A stretch of DNA of 64,000 nt, taken from positions 74,442-138,441 of the forward strand of contig JAEUIC010000019.1 of the NCBI GenBank assembly GCA_016795285.1, given 5' to 3'. The position numbers were made by a program, and so were the translations under genes. Positions 52,764 to 60,809 of the stretch are shown here, piece after piece (position 1 is the stretch's first letter; every line of letters begins with the position of its first letter). The notes beneath the pieces were generated by a model, which saw only the letters and a list, made by a program, of their open reading frames with translations, did not search any database and was not told the DNA's origin. This DNA comes from Planctomycetota bacterium. GTDB lineage: Bacteria; Planctomycetota; B15-G4; SIAN01.

Positions 52764-55082
52764 ATGAAGCGCGCATGCCTGCTGTCGGCTCTCCTCGGCG
52801 CGCTGCTGCTGGCGTTCGCGCTGCCGCGGCTCGGACGAGACGATTCGCTGGCGCAGTTCTTCCCGGCGTGGAGCGAGTCGCGCGCGCGGTTCGCCGCGTT
52901 CGAGGCGGCCTTCGGCACCGACGACACGCTGCTGGTGACGGTGCGCGACGACGAGGAGCCGCCGCTGCTGCGGCCGGGCGCGCTCGCCTACCTCGACCGC
53001 CTCCATGCGGCGCTCGCGGGCGATCGGGCGCTGGCCGGCGCGATGTCGCTCGCCACGCTGGACGACCTGCGCATCACCGCGGCGTTCGGGGTGGCGGTGC
53101 CGCTGCCCCCGGAACCGCTGGTGCCGCGCGACCGCGCCAGCGTGACCGGGGCGCGCGCGGCGGAGCTCGCCGCCCATCCGCTGCTGCGCGAAGGACTCGT
53201 CTCCGACGATGGCCGCACCGCCGCCTGCTGGCTGCTCCTGGCGCCGGCGCTGCGCCACGCGCCCGACTACCTCGCGGAGGTCGAGCGAGTCGCCGCGCGC
53301 GTCCCCGCCCCGCTGCCCGAAGAGGGGCGCCTCGCCGTCGCGGTGACCGGCTTCCCGCTGCTCCAATCGGCGGCGCTCGAGCTGCTGGCGCGCGACGGGG
53401 CGCTGCTGCTGGCGGGCGCGCTGCTGCTGGTCGGCGGGCTGGTCGCGTTGACCGGCGTCCCCTTGCGGCTCGCGGCGGCGTGGCTCGCGTCGTGGCTGCC
53501 GGTGGCAGGGGCGCTGGCGGCCTGGATGTGGGTCGCCGAGCGGCCGCTCCACCTCTTCAGCCACGCGCTGCTGCCGCTGCTGCTGGTCACCAACGGCTCC
53601 GGCTTCGTCCACGTCGCGCGCGCCTTCGCGCAGGAGGATGCGGAGCTGCGCCGCCGCGTGGTGCGGACGAGCGCGTGGACCTGCGCCACCACCGTGCTCG
53701 GCTTCGCGACGCTCCTCCTCGCGCCGCTGGCGCCGCTCGCGCGGCTCGGCGGCGAGGTGGCGCTCGGCAGCGCGCTCTCCTTCGCGGCGACGCTGCTGTT
53801 CCTTTGCGCCTTCGCGCCCGCGGTCGGCGCGCGCGCTCCGGCCGCGCCGCGCCCGCCGGCCACCAGCGTCCCCGCGCCGTCGCGCTTCGCCCGCCTCGCG
53901 CGCACGCCGGCGTGGTGGATCGCGCCGATCGCGCTCGCCTGCCTGCCGTGGTTCCTGCTGCGCGAACGGCCGCCCGCCCCGCTCGCGAGCTTCCTCGACG
54001 AGCTGCCGGCCGACCATCCGCGCGTCGTCGCGACGCGCAGCGCCGATGCGGCGTTCCACGCGCAGGAGTCCTTCGAGATCGTCGTCGAGCTCGATGCGAG
54101 CCGCGCGGCAGCGCAGCTGCTCGATCCGGCGTTCCTCGTCGAGCTGGCGCAGTTCGAACGCGAACTCCGCGCCGACGCCGGCCCCGATCTCGCCCGCCTC
54201 CTCTCGCCGATCACCTTCCTGCGCTACGTCGAGCGGCGCCTCGTCGAGGCGGTCGCGCCGGCCGATCCGCCGCGCGCCGCCGCCGAGTTCGTCGCGAACT
54301 GGATCCTGCGGCCGTGGCTCGCCTTCGAGCGCGCCGAGCCGCCGCAAGGCGTCGCCGCCCTCCTCTACGCCGCGCTGCGCGAGCCGCTGGCGCAGGTGGT
54401 GACGCCCGACGGCACGCGGCTGCGCTTCGGCGGCCGCATCGGCGCGCTGCCGCCGGCGCAGGTGCGGGCGCTGGCGCAGCGGCTGCGCGACGGCTGCTTC
54501 GCGCGCTGGCGCGAGCGGCTCGGGGCGCGCTCGATCGATGCGACCGGCCACGCGCTGCTGGTGGCGGAGATGGCCGACGAGGCGCGCGCGGCGCAGCTCG
54601 CCTCGCTCACCGCGGGCGGCGGCGTGCTGGCGCTGCTGCTGCTGGTGCTGCTGCGCGACCTGCCGCTCGCGCTGCTGGCGGTGGCAGCCAACGCGCTGTC
54701 GATCAGCGGCCTGCTCGAGCTCGCCGCGTGGAGCGACCGCGCGGTCGACCTGCACGCGACGCTGCTGGTCGCGGCGCTGCTCGCCGTGGTGATCGACAAC
54801 ACGCTCCACCTGCTGGTCGAGTGGCGCCACGCGCGTTCGGTGGCGGCGGGCGCGACGGCGGGCGCGACGGCGACCGAGCGGGCGCTCGCGAGCGCGGCGC
54901 CCGGCATGCTGCGCTCGAGCGGCTGCCTCGCGGCCGGCTTCGCGCTCTTCGCGGCGAGCGAGCTGCCGGCGTGGCGCCAGTTCGCCGTCGGCGCGGTGGC
55001 AGGGATCGCTCTGGCGACCTTCTTCGACCTCGTGGCGCTGCCGGTCGCGCTGGCGTGGCTCGAGCGGCGGCGGACGCGCTGA
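52764..55082 (+). CDS. RND/MMPL-family exporter
   Basis: A 772-residue protein with the duplicated RND layout: an N-terminal helix, a periplasmic loop (about 45-205), a helix cluster (about 212-370), a second loop (about 410-600) and a second helix cluster (about 608-765). The start FALPRLGRDDSLAQFFP resembles MMPL and hopanoid-transporter-like proteins, and VIDNTLHLLVEW is the second-half helix motif of the family. Such single-chain exporters move lipids or hydrophobic compounds. No clear ribosome binding site precedes the ATG at 52764. Substrate unknown. Confidence 0.85.
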   Translation: MKRACLLSALLGALLLAFALPRLGRDDSLAQFFPAWSESRARFAAFEAAFGTDDTLLVTVRDDEEPPLLRPGALAYLDRLHAALAGDRALAGAMSLATLDDLRITAAFGVAVPLPPEPLVPRDRASVTGARAAELAAHPLLREGLVSDDGRTAACWLLLAPALRHAPDYLAEVERVAARVPAPLPEEGRLAVAVTGFPLLQSAALELLARDGALLLAGALLLVGGLVALTGVPLRLAAAWLASWLPVAGALAAWMWVAERPLHLFSHALLPLLLVTNGSGFVHVARAFAQEDAELRRRVVRTSAWTCATTVLGFATLLLAPLAPLARLGGEVALGSALSFAATLLFLCAFAPAVGARAPAAPRPPATSVPAPSRFARLARTPAWWIAPIALACLPWFLLRERPPAPLASFLDELPADHPRVVATRSADAAFHAQESFEIVVELDASRAAAQLLDPAFLVELAQFERELRADAGPDLARLLSPITFLRYVERRLVEAVAPADPPRAAAEFVANWILRPWLAFERAEPPQGVAALLYAALREPLAQVVTPDGTRLRFGGRIGALPPAQVRALAQRLRDGCFARWRERLGARSIDATGHALLVAEMADEARAAQLASLTAGGGVLALLLLVLLRDLPLALLAVAANALSISGLLELAAWSDRAVDLHATLLVAALLAVVIDNTLHLLVEWRHARSVAAGATAGATATERALASAAPGMLRSSGCLAAGFALFAASELPAWRQFAVGAVAGIALATFFDLVALPVALAWLERRRTR

Positions 55083-55116
55083 CGCGCCGCGCGCCGCGGC
55101 CGTCAGCGGGCGGCGC

Positions 55117-55863
55117 TCACCCCTTCGCGCCGCAGCACTTCTTGTGCTTCTTGCCCGAGCCGCACGGGCACGCGTCGTTGCGGCCGACCTTCGGCGCGGC
55201 GTGGATCGTCTCGACGCGCAGCTCTTCCTCGAGGTCGGGGCACTCCTTCAGCATCTGGCGCGAGAGGTCGATCGCCTTGGCGCGATCGCCCTTGTTGTGC
55301 CAGAACTGGACGAGGCCGTCCCACGAGAAGCGCAGATCCTTCTTGGTGTCGCCCTTGCGCGCCTTCTCGACGGCCGCCTCGTAGTGCTTCTGCGCGCGAT
55401 CGAGCAGCCCCTCCCGCTCGCGCACGTAGCCGCTGCGCAGCTCGGGCCAGCAGTGGTCGGGATGGGCCGCGAGCGCCGCATCGAGCTGCTTCGTGCCCGC
55501 TTCCTTGTCGCCCGCTTCCCACGCCACGACGCCGCGCTCGGCATCGAGGTAGGGCTTGCCGAACAGCGTCTCGAGGCGCCCGCAGAGCTCCTCGCCCTCG
55601 GCGCGCCGCCCCTTCTTCGCGAGGAAGGAGGGCAGCTCGAGCAGCCACGCGCGCAGGTCGGCCGGCAGCTGGCCGTTCAGGTGGTCGTAGGTCTTCTCGA
55701 CCAGCTTCCCGGAGCCGTCGACGAGCGCCGCCACCGCGTCGTGCGCCCCGTTGCGCGCATCGTCGAGGACGAAGGGCGGCGGGTTGCGCTTGCCGACCGT
55801 GCCGTTCATCGCGCGCTGCAAGGCGAAGACGAGACGTTCGTGGGAGACGGCTGCAGTGGTCAT
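55117..55863 (-). CDS. SEC-C zinc-motif protein with TPR-like helices
   Basis: A 248-residue cytosolic protein ending in a complete SEC-C motif (RNDACPCGSGKKHKKCC), the zinc-binding module found at the end of SecA and in other proteins. The preceding 220 residues are helical and TPR-like (AVEKARKGDTKKD, GDRAKAIDLSRQMLKE). The SEC-C motif suggests protein or nucleic-acid binding; the partner is unknown. It starts 68 bp after the PyrK-like gene and may be co-transcribed with it. Confidence 0.88.
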   Translation of the reverse strand: MTTAAVSHERLVFALQRAMNGTVGKRNPPPFVLDDARNGAHDAVAALVDGSGKLVEKTYDHLNGQLPADLRAWLLELPSFLAKKGRRAEGEELCGRLETLFGKPYLDAERGVVAWEAGDKEAGTKQLDAALAAHPDHCWPELRSGYVREREGLLDRAQKHYEAAVEKARKGDTKKDLRFSWDGLVQFWHNKGDRAKAIDLSRQMLKECPDLEEELRVETIHAAPKVGRNDACPCGSGKKHKKCCGAKG

Positions 55864-55931
55864 GGCGGGTCGCTCGTTCCTGGCGGACGCTGGCCGCGGC
55901 GTGGGCCGCGGGAAAGGGGCGGGACGATAGT

Positions 55932-56771
55932 TCAGTGCGCGGCGGCCTGCCAGAGCACCTTCGTGCCCTCCATCACCGGGCCGTCGATGCAGGCGCGGGC
56001 GTAGCGGGCGAGCGCGCCGTCGCCGTCGGTCACCGGGACGGCGCAGGCGTTGCAGACGCCGAAGCCGCAAGCCATCAGCGTCTCGAGCGAGACGAGGCAG
56101 CGCACGCCACGCGCGGCGGCGAGGCGCGCGACCGCCGCCATCATCGGGTCGGGACCGCAGGTGTAGACCACCACCGGCCGCGGCGCCAGCTCGTCGAGCG
56201 TCGCCGCGAGCAGCGCGTCGACCCGCCCCTTCAGGCCGTGGCTCCCGTCCTCCGTGGCGGTCCGCACCGGCACGCCGAGCTGCTCCGCCGCGGCGAGCTC
56301 GAAGAGCTGATCGCGGAAACGGGCGCCGTAGAGGAGCAGCGCCGGCTCGCGGGAGCCGAGCTCGCGGCGCCGCTCGAGCCAGCGGAAGAGCGGCGGGAGG
56401 CCGACGCCGCCGGCGACCAGCACGGTGGTGGTGCCGGGCGTCGCCGCCGGGAAGGGCTGGCCGAGCGGGCCGACCAGCGTCACCGCATCGCCGGGCCGCA
56501 GCCGCGAGAGGCAGCCGGTGCCGCGCCCCACCGCCTTGAAGATGAAGGAGAGTTCGGGGCCGCGGCCGTCGGGCGTCGCCGAGTGCACGCTGAACGGCCG
56601 GTTCAAGAACGGGAAGTCGGCGCCGTCGGTGCGCAGCATGAAGAAGTGGCCGCCCTCGAGCGGCGTGGCGAACGGCGCCGGCAGCGCCACGCGCAGCAGG
56701 AAGCCGTCGCGTCCGGCCGGCGTGCAGGCGCGCACCGTCGCACGCGCCACTTGGCGATCGCAGCTGCTCAC
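55932..56771 (-). CDS. pyrK: PyrK-like dihydroorotate dehydrogenase electron transfer subunit
   Basis: A 279-residue FAD/2Fe-2S oxidoreductase. The FAD-binding motif is FLNRPFSVHS, the NAD-binding part includes VLVAGGVGLPPLFRWL and YTCGPDPMM, and a C-terminal cluster motif MACGFGVCNACAVPV with a later Cys before IDGPV binds 2Fe-2S. This order matches PyrK, which passes electrons from dihydroorotate dehydrogenase to NAD in pyrimidine synthesis. The GTG at 56771 has GGAGG five bases upstream and overlaps the MEMO-gene stop (GTGA). No pyrD lies within the window, so a role with another partner is possible. Confidence 0.87.
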   Translation of the reverse strand: MSSCDRQVARATVRACTPAGRDGFLLRVALPAPFATPLEGGHFFMLRTDGADFPFLNRPFSVHSATPDGRGPELSFIFKAVGRGTGCLSRLRPGDAVTLVGPLGQPFPAATPGTTTVLVAGGVGLPPLFRWLERRRELGSREPALLLYGARFRDQLFELAAAEQLGVPVRTATEDGSHGLKGRVDALLAATLDELAPRPVVVYTCGPDPMMAAVARLAAARGVRCLVSLETLMACGFGVCNACAVPVTDGDGALARYARACIDGPVMEGTKVLWQAAAH

Positions 56772-58057
56772 CCGCTCCTCCTCGCATCGCGGCGGCGCAG
56801 GCCCGGACCGGCCTCTTCGCCGTAGAGCGCCGCGCCGCCGAACGTGACCGCGAGCGCCCCGCCCGGCTCGCTCGCCTGATCGTAGACGAGCCGCTCGCCG
56901 GCGCGCGCCTCGACGGCGAAGAGCGCCGCGTAGAGGCCGGCGACGCTGCAGATCCGGTCCTGGTTGCGATGGCTCGCGACCGCGTCGAGGAAGCGCTGCG
57001 GCGAGGCGGTGGCGAAGGCGTCGAGCGCCGCGTCGTCGCGCGCGCGCACCTGCTGCAGCTGCGCCGCGTCGAGCGGCCGCGGATCGCCGAAGCGGGGGCC
57101 GACGTGGGCGAGGTCGGCGCCGACTACCACGAGCAGCCGGCGCGGCTCGGCCGCCACCGCGCCGCGCAGCGCGCAGAGGAAGTCGCGCGTCTCGGCCTCG
57201 TGGAGCGGGCCGCCGCCCGGCTCGAGCAGGTCGTCGAACGAGGTGGCAAGGATCGGCACGATCGAGGGCGGCGGCGCCCCGGCGCGCTGCGCCAGATGGG
57301 CGAGCCAGACCGCCTGGAACTCGAGCGAGTGCTCCTGCCGGTGGGCGAGCTCGCCGCGCCGATGGTCGCGCGGCAGGCTCTGCTCGAGGCGCGCGAGCAG
57401 CGGGCGATCGATGGCCAGCCGGCCGAGCGGCGTCTCGAACCCCTTGTCGGCGACGATGAAGCGCCCCTCTTCGGCGCCGTGGCCGGTGCCGAGCAGCACC
57501 ACCACCTCGGGCGGCTCGAAGTCGAGCAGCCGCGCGTAGGCGCGCCCGTAGCCAGCCCCGCCGCGGTGGAAGTCGATGTGCGGCGCGACGAGCGCGCGCA
57601 GCCGCCCCGCCGGCGGCGCCACGGGAGGCGGGCCCGCGAGCCAGCCGTCGAGCGCGGCGGCGAGCGCGCCCGGATCGGCGTCGTAGGCGCCACCGGCGTG
57701 CGCCGCCGCGCGCCACTCCTGCGTCCGCCACTCGACGAGCAGGCGCGCGCGGTGGGCGTCGAAGCGCGGCGAGTCGAGCAGCAGCTGCGCATCCATCGAC
57801 GCGAGGAACTCGGCGAGCTCCGCGACCGAGAGCGCCTGGCGCGAGCGCGCGGTGAACTCGGCGCAGATCGCCGCGTGGTCGCGCGTCCCGTCGCAGAGCG
57901 CGAGCAGCAGCAGCGCCGCCCCCGACAGCTCGAGGGGCGCTTCGAGGTAGCCCGACGGATCGGTCAGCAGCCACGCCCGGCCGCGCGCCTCCGCAGCGCC
58001 CGGCAGCGGGGCGAGATCGACGGCGCGCAGGCGCGGATGGGTCGGCAGCGGGTGCAT
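56768..58057 (-). CDS. amrB: MEMO-family protein (AmmeMemoRadiSam system protein B) with N-terminal extension
   Basis: A 429-residue protein. Residues from about 150 on form the MEMO domain, recognisable from APHIDFHRGG, LLGTGHGAEEG, EHSLEFQAVWL and VVGADLAHVGPRFG; the conserved His residues lie in these blocks. The first 130 residues form an additional domain with LTDPSGYLEAPLELSGAALLL, an extension I associate with planctomycete homologs. In many microbes MEMO is encoded with AMMECR1 and a radical-SAM protein, neither of which is here. Instead it overlaps a PyrK-like gene. Biochemical function is unsettled. No strong ribosome binding site is visible. Confidence 0.87.
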   Translation of the reverse strand: MHPLPTHPRLRAVDLAPLPGAAEARGRAWLLTDPSGYLEAPLELSGAALLLLALCDGTRDHAAICAEFTARSRQALSVAELAEFLASMDAQLLLDSPRFDAHRARLLVEWRTQEWRAAAHAGGAYDADPGALAAALDGWLAGPPPVAPPAGRLRALVAPHIDFHRGGAGYGRAYARLLDFEPPEVVVLLGTGHGAEEGRFIVADKGFETPLGRLAIDRPLLARLEQSLPRDHRRGELAHRQEHSLEFQAVWLAHLAQRAGAPPPSIVPILATSFDDLLEPGGGPLHEAETRDFLCALRGAVAAEPRRLLVVVGADLAHVGPRFGDPRPLDAAQLQQVRARDDAALDAFATASPQRFLDAVASHRNQDRICSVAGLYAALFAVEARAGERLVYDQASEPGGALAVTFGGAALYGEEAGPGLRRRDARRSG

Positions 58058-58140
58058 GCGAGGCGGCGGAGCATAGGGCCTGCGATCGAATCCCGGGTCG
58101 AGTCCGACGAAGCGCCGCGTGGCGTACCATGCCGCGCCTC

Positions 58141-58653
58141 ATGGAACTCAACCGCTACATCCGCGACGTCCCCGACTTCCCGAAGCCCGGCATCCTCTTC
58201 AAGGACATCACGCCGCTGCTGCGCGATGCCGGGGCGCTGCGCGACTGCATCGACCAGCTCGCCGCTCGCCTCGACGGGAAGCGCATCGACGCCATCGCCG
58301 GCATCGAATCGCGCGGCTTCCTGTTCGCCGCGACGCTCGCGGTGCGGCTCGGCGTCGGGCTCGTCCCGCTGCGCAAGCCCAACAAGCTGCCCTACCGGCG
58401 CGTGCGCGAGGAGTACGCGCTCGAGTACGGCCACGACGCGCTCGAGATGCACGAGGACGCGGTGCAGAAGGGGCAGCGGGTGGTGCTGGTCGACGACCTG
58501 CTCGCGACCGGCGGCACCATGAGCGCGGGACGGCGACTCGTCGAGCGGATGGGCGGCGAAGTGGCGGCCTGCCTCTTCGTCATCGAGTTGACGTTCCTCG
58601 GCGGCCGAGCGAAGCTCGCCGGAGTTCCCGTCGAGTCGTTGCTGAGGTACTGA
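58141..58653 (+). CDS. apt: Adenine phosphoribosyltransferase
   Basis: A 170-residue product matching APRT, which salvages adenine to AMP with PRPP. The N-terminal DVPDFPKPGILFKDITPLL is nearly invariant in the family, and the PRPP-binding motif is VVLVDDLLATGGT. I chose the ATG at 58141 because it gives the standard family length and start; an ATG 12 bases upstream is the alternative. Neither has a clear ribosome binding site. Divergent from the MEMO-family gene across 83 bp. Confidence 0.95.
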   Translation: MELNRYIRDVPDFPKPGILFKDITPLLRDAGALRDCIDQLAARLDGKRIDAIAGIESRGFLFAATLAVRLGVGLVPLRKPNKLPYRRVREEYALEYGHDALEMHEDAVQKGQRVVLVDDLLATGGTMSAGRRLVERMGGEVAACLFVIELTFLGGRAKLAGVPVESLLRY

Positions 58654-58899
58654 GAGGATGCAGTAGCGTTCGCCGACGTGGCGACGCGAGGAGTTGCGGG
58701 GGGTCGTCGCGCAGGGGAATGGCTTTCCCGTCCTCGGCGCCAGTTTGTCGCGGAAACGCGGACGACAACCCGTGGCTATGGTGGCAGAGTTCCGCTAGCC
58801 AGCGTGCAGAACCGATCCCGCTCTTGGGAGCGCGTGCTTCCAACGAAAGGCAGCCAGGCGGGCTCGCAGGGACGGGAGCGACCGACCGGAGGGCAGACC

Positions 58900-59418
58900 A
58901 TGACGAGCTTCCGGGACAAGCTGAAGGAGATCCGCGCGAGCGAGGCCGAACGGTCTCGCCAGCGCGTGCCCCTCTCCGACCACGAACTCGGCCTCGATCA
59001 GCCCGCGGAGAAGTTCCTCGCGGCGCGGGGCGAGCTGGTGAAGGACCTCGAACGGCTGATGAACGAGTTCATCGCCGAGAGTCCCATGTTCGAGATCGGC
59101 CACGGCTTCTTCGAGGGGCGCTACGTCCTCTCGCTGTCGTGCGACGAACCGCTGCTCGAGGATGGCCGCGGCCTGCGCAAGCACTTCACGCGGATCAACT
59201 TCCTGCTCGACCCGTGCGCCGCCGACGGCCGCTTCTCGATCACCACCAAGCTGACCATCCGCGACCGCGACCTGCCGAAGGCGCTGATCGAGGGCAACCT
59301 CGGCCACGCCGGCGACCTCTCCGCGTTCCGCAGCTTCGGCGAGGAGCAGATGCTGCGCTTCGCGACCGAGTACTTCGCCGGCCGCGTGCCGGCGGCGGCG
59401 CCCCAGCCGGCGCACTGA
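58900..59418 (+). CDS. Uncharacterised 172-residue protein
   Basis: A soluble, acidic-to-neutral protein of 172 residues with no signal peptide or membrane helix. The ATG at 58900 follows GGAGG by eight bases, a strong start; an open frame runs upstream, but that stretch is non-coding in character. The N-terminal 60 residues are charged and helical (FRDKLKEIRASEAERSRQ), and the rest looks like an alpha/beta domain (MFEIGHGFFEGRYVLSLSCDEP, RFSITTKLTIRDRDLPK). I do not recognise a family. It stands alone, followed by two hairpins, just upstream of the riboswitch-controlled sigma-factor gene. Confidence 0.8.
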   Translation: MTSFRDKLKEIRASEAERSRQRVPLSDHELGLDQPAEKFLAARGELVKDLERLMNEFIAESPMFEIGHGFFEGRYVLSLSCDEPLLEDGRGLRKHFTRINFLLDPCAADGRFSITTKLTIRDRDLPKALIEGNLGHAGDLSAFRSFGEEQMLRFATEYFAGRVPAAAPQPAH

Positions 59419-59474
59419 ACTGCACTGAACTGCACGCGGCGCCGCGCGCGCCTCGAACGGCCGATTCGCCTCCG

Positions 59475-59511
59475 CCGCCCGCTGCCGATCGCAGCGGGCG
59501 GCGTCGTTTCC
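59475..59511 (+). terminator. Intrinsic terminator after the 172-residue protein gene
   Basis: A perfect 11-bp stem (CCGCCCGCTGC/GCAGCGGGCGG, 59475-59485 and 59491-59501) with a five-base loop, followed by CGTCGTTTCC. It lies 57 bases after the stop codon. The T tract is short, but the stem is the strongest hairpin in the region. Confidence 0.55.
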
Positions 59512-59586
59512 AGGCGCTCGGCGACGGCGAGTCGGGGGCCAAGGTCGTCGTTCGGCGTCGCGAATCCTGAGCGGCGCCACGGTCGC

Positions 59587-59634
59587 GCTCCCCCTTGCCG
59601 CCCGGGGGAGCAGCTCGCTCGCAGATTTTTTTTT
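59587..59634 (+). terminator. Hairpin plus T9 tract, second terminator candidate
   Basis: An 8-bp stem GCTCCCCC/GGGGGAGC (59587-59594 and 59604-59611) is followed after 14 bases by nine consecutive T residues (59626-59634). The gap is long for a standard intrinsic terminator, so the T tract may instead be an AT-rich element just upstream of the sigma-factor promoter. Confidence 0.35.
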
Positions 59635-59642
59635 GCACGCAC

Positions 59643-59670
59643 TTGACACAACCGCGATTCGTTGTACAGT
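59643..59670 (+). promoter_or_regulatory. Sigma-70-type promoter of the sigma-factor gene
   Basis: A perfect TTGACA (59643-59648) and TACAGT (59665-59670, four of six consensus positions) are separated by 16 bases, with a T9 run just upstream. Transcription should begin near 59677, placing the riboswitch about 25 bases into the RNA. In such GC-rich DNA a perfect -35 box here is unlikely to be chance. Confidence 0.65.
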
Positions 59671-59699
59671 TTGTCCAAGACTCGCAACTTGACTCTCAG

Positions 59700-59810
59700 C
59701 GACAGGGACAAAGGGCAAACTTTCCGAAAGGAAGGGGCGCAAAGCTAAAGGGCCTTCTCCGCACTTCACTCGGCCCGCCGAGCGAAGCGGAATGGCAGCC
59801 AGCTGCCGCA
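59700..59810 (+). ncRNA. GEMM-I (cyclic di-GMP-I) riboswitch aptamer
   Basis: The sequence carries the conserved GEMM-I elements in order. AGGGCAAAC (59712-59720) is followed by a six-pair stem capped by a GAAA tetraloop (59725-59728). GGCGCAAAGC (59736-59745) comes next, where the consensus usually has GACGCAAAGC. GGGCCTTC then opens the second, longer stem (CCGC...GCGG, 59759-59790), which closes into AATGG, a tetraloop-receptor-like internal loop. The last element is the small hairpin GGCAGCCAGCTGCC (59794-59807). Known members bind cyclic di-GMP; a subgroup prefers cGAMP. The G of AGGGC suits cyclic di-GMP, but I cannot settle specificity. It lies between a good promoter and the start of a FliA/WhiG-type sigma-factor gene, so it probably controls that gene. 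Confidence 0.87.
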
Positions 59811-59832
59811 CCGGGCGACCGGGGCGTTCGGT

Positions 59833-59855
59833 CACCCCTCGTGACGCGAGGGGTG
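59833..59855 (+). promoter_or_regulatory. Hairpin in riboswitch expression platform
   Basis: A perfect 9-bp stem CACCCCTCG/CGAGGGGTG with a five-base loop lies 23 bases after the aptamer and 53 before the start codon. Its 5' arm can alternatively pair upstream (GGGG at 59821-59824, or GACCG/CGGTC at 59817-59833), which would be mutually exclusive. No U run follows, so control of translation, Rho-dependent termination or no role at all are open. Confidence 0.35.
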
Positions 59856-59908
59856 GCCGCCCGTTCCCGCCTCCCCGTCTGCGACCGCCCCCCATCTGGA
59901 GCGTTCAC

Positions 59909-60748
59909 ATGGGGCAGGGTTCCGCGATCGGGTCGACGGCCGCGCCGAAGCGTGTCACGCGTGAGTCGAAGGGGATCGTCCCCGAAGGCCCCGAGATCGA
60001 GCAGGTCTGGCGCACCTACAAGCAGACGAGCGACCCGAACCTCCGCAACCTGCTGATCGAGCGCTACCTGCCGCTCGTCCGCTACATCTCGGAACGGCTC
60101 CTCGTCTCGCTGCCGAAGTCGATCGACGTCGACGACCTGCAGAGCGCCGGCGTGTTCGGCCTGATGGACGCCATCGACGGCTTCGACCTCGAGCGCGGCA
60201 TCAAGTTCAAGACCTACTGCACCACCCGCATCCGCGGCTCCATCCTCGACGAGCTGCGCAGCCAGGACTGGGTCCCGCGCCTCGTCCGCCTGAAGGCGCA
60301 CCAGCTCGCCAAGGCCTACAAGGCGCTCGAGATCGAGCTCGGCCGCGAGCCGACCGACTACGAGATGGCCGAGAAGATGGGCGTCTCGCTGGAAGAGCTG
60401 TCGGGGATGGTCGAGGAGGCGTCGGTCTGCAACATCTTCTCCCTGTCGGAGAAGTGGGACGACAACGACGACGACGACTCGCTCGAGAAGGTCGAGATGC
60501 TCGAGGACAAGGCGAGCCTCGACCCGATCGAGACGCTGAACCAGAAGGACGTGCTGCGCGCGATCACGCGCTCCCTCACCAAGAAGGAGAAGCTGATCAT
60601 CATCATGTACTACTACGAAGGGCTCACGATGCGCGAGATCGGCGACATCCTGAACCTCACCGAATCGCGCGTCTGCCAGATCCGCAGCAACGTGATGGCG
60701 AAGCTCAAGGTCCAGCTCGAGAAGATGCGAAAGAAGCTGGTGATCTGA
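59909..60748 (+). CDS. FliA/WhiG-family RNA polymerase sigma factor
   Basis: A 279-residue group 3 sigma factor. Region 2 is visible (LPLVRYISERLL, DLQSAGVFGLMDAIDGFD, IKFKTYCTTRIRGSILDELR then DWVPR), as are region 3 (ELGREPTDYEMAEKMGVS) and the region 4 helix-turn-helix (LTMREIGDILNLTESRVCQIRS). This is the motility/sporulation class that in many bacteria directs flagellar late genes. An acidic insertion (DDNDDDDSLEK) lies between regions 3 and 4. The ATG at 59909 has GGAG about nine bases upstream. The gene follows a promoter and a GEMM-I riboswitch, so its expression should respond to a cyclic dinucleotide. Confidence 0.93.
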   Translation: MGQGSAIGSTAAPKRVTRESKGIVPEGPEIEQVWRTYKQTSDPNLRNLLIERYLPLVRYISERLLVSLPKSIDVDDLQSAGVFGLMDAIDGFDLERGIKFKTYCTTRIRGSILDELRSQDWVPRLVRLKAHQLAKAYKALEIELGREPTDYEMAEKMGVSLEELSGMVEEASVCNIFSLSEKWDDNDDDDSLEKVEMLEDKASLDPIETLNQKDVLRAITRSLTKKEKLIIIMYYYEGLTMREIGDILNLTESRVCQIRSNVMAKLKVQLEKMRKKLVI

Positions 60749-60809
60749 AGTCGTGACGCACCCTCCACGCGACCGGAGGGGCGAGAGGACAGCCCTGCGA
60801 GCCTCCGAT

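Larger units (their letters stand above)
59419..59908. other. Intergenic region holding terminators, promoter and riboswitch leader
   Basis: This 490-bp region contains, in order, a short 10-bp tandem repeat at the end of the upstream gene, two hairpin terminator candidates, a sigma-70-like promoter, a GEMM-I riboswitch aptamer and a downstream hairpin before the sigma-factor gene. Each is listed separately. It is AT-richer around 59615-59750 than anything else in the window. Confidence 0.8.

Noticed and set aside
58849..58858. GGCAGCCAGG, resembling the 3' hairpin of a GEMM riboswitch
   Set aside because: The essential upstream elements (GGGCAAAC, GAAA loop, CGCAAAGC) are absent.
59411..59435. 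10-bp tandem repeat (TGCACTGAAC) at the end of the 172-residue gene
   Set aside because: Two partial copies only; no evident function beyond giving a second TGA in another register.
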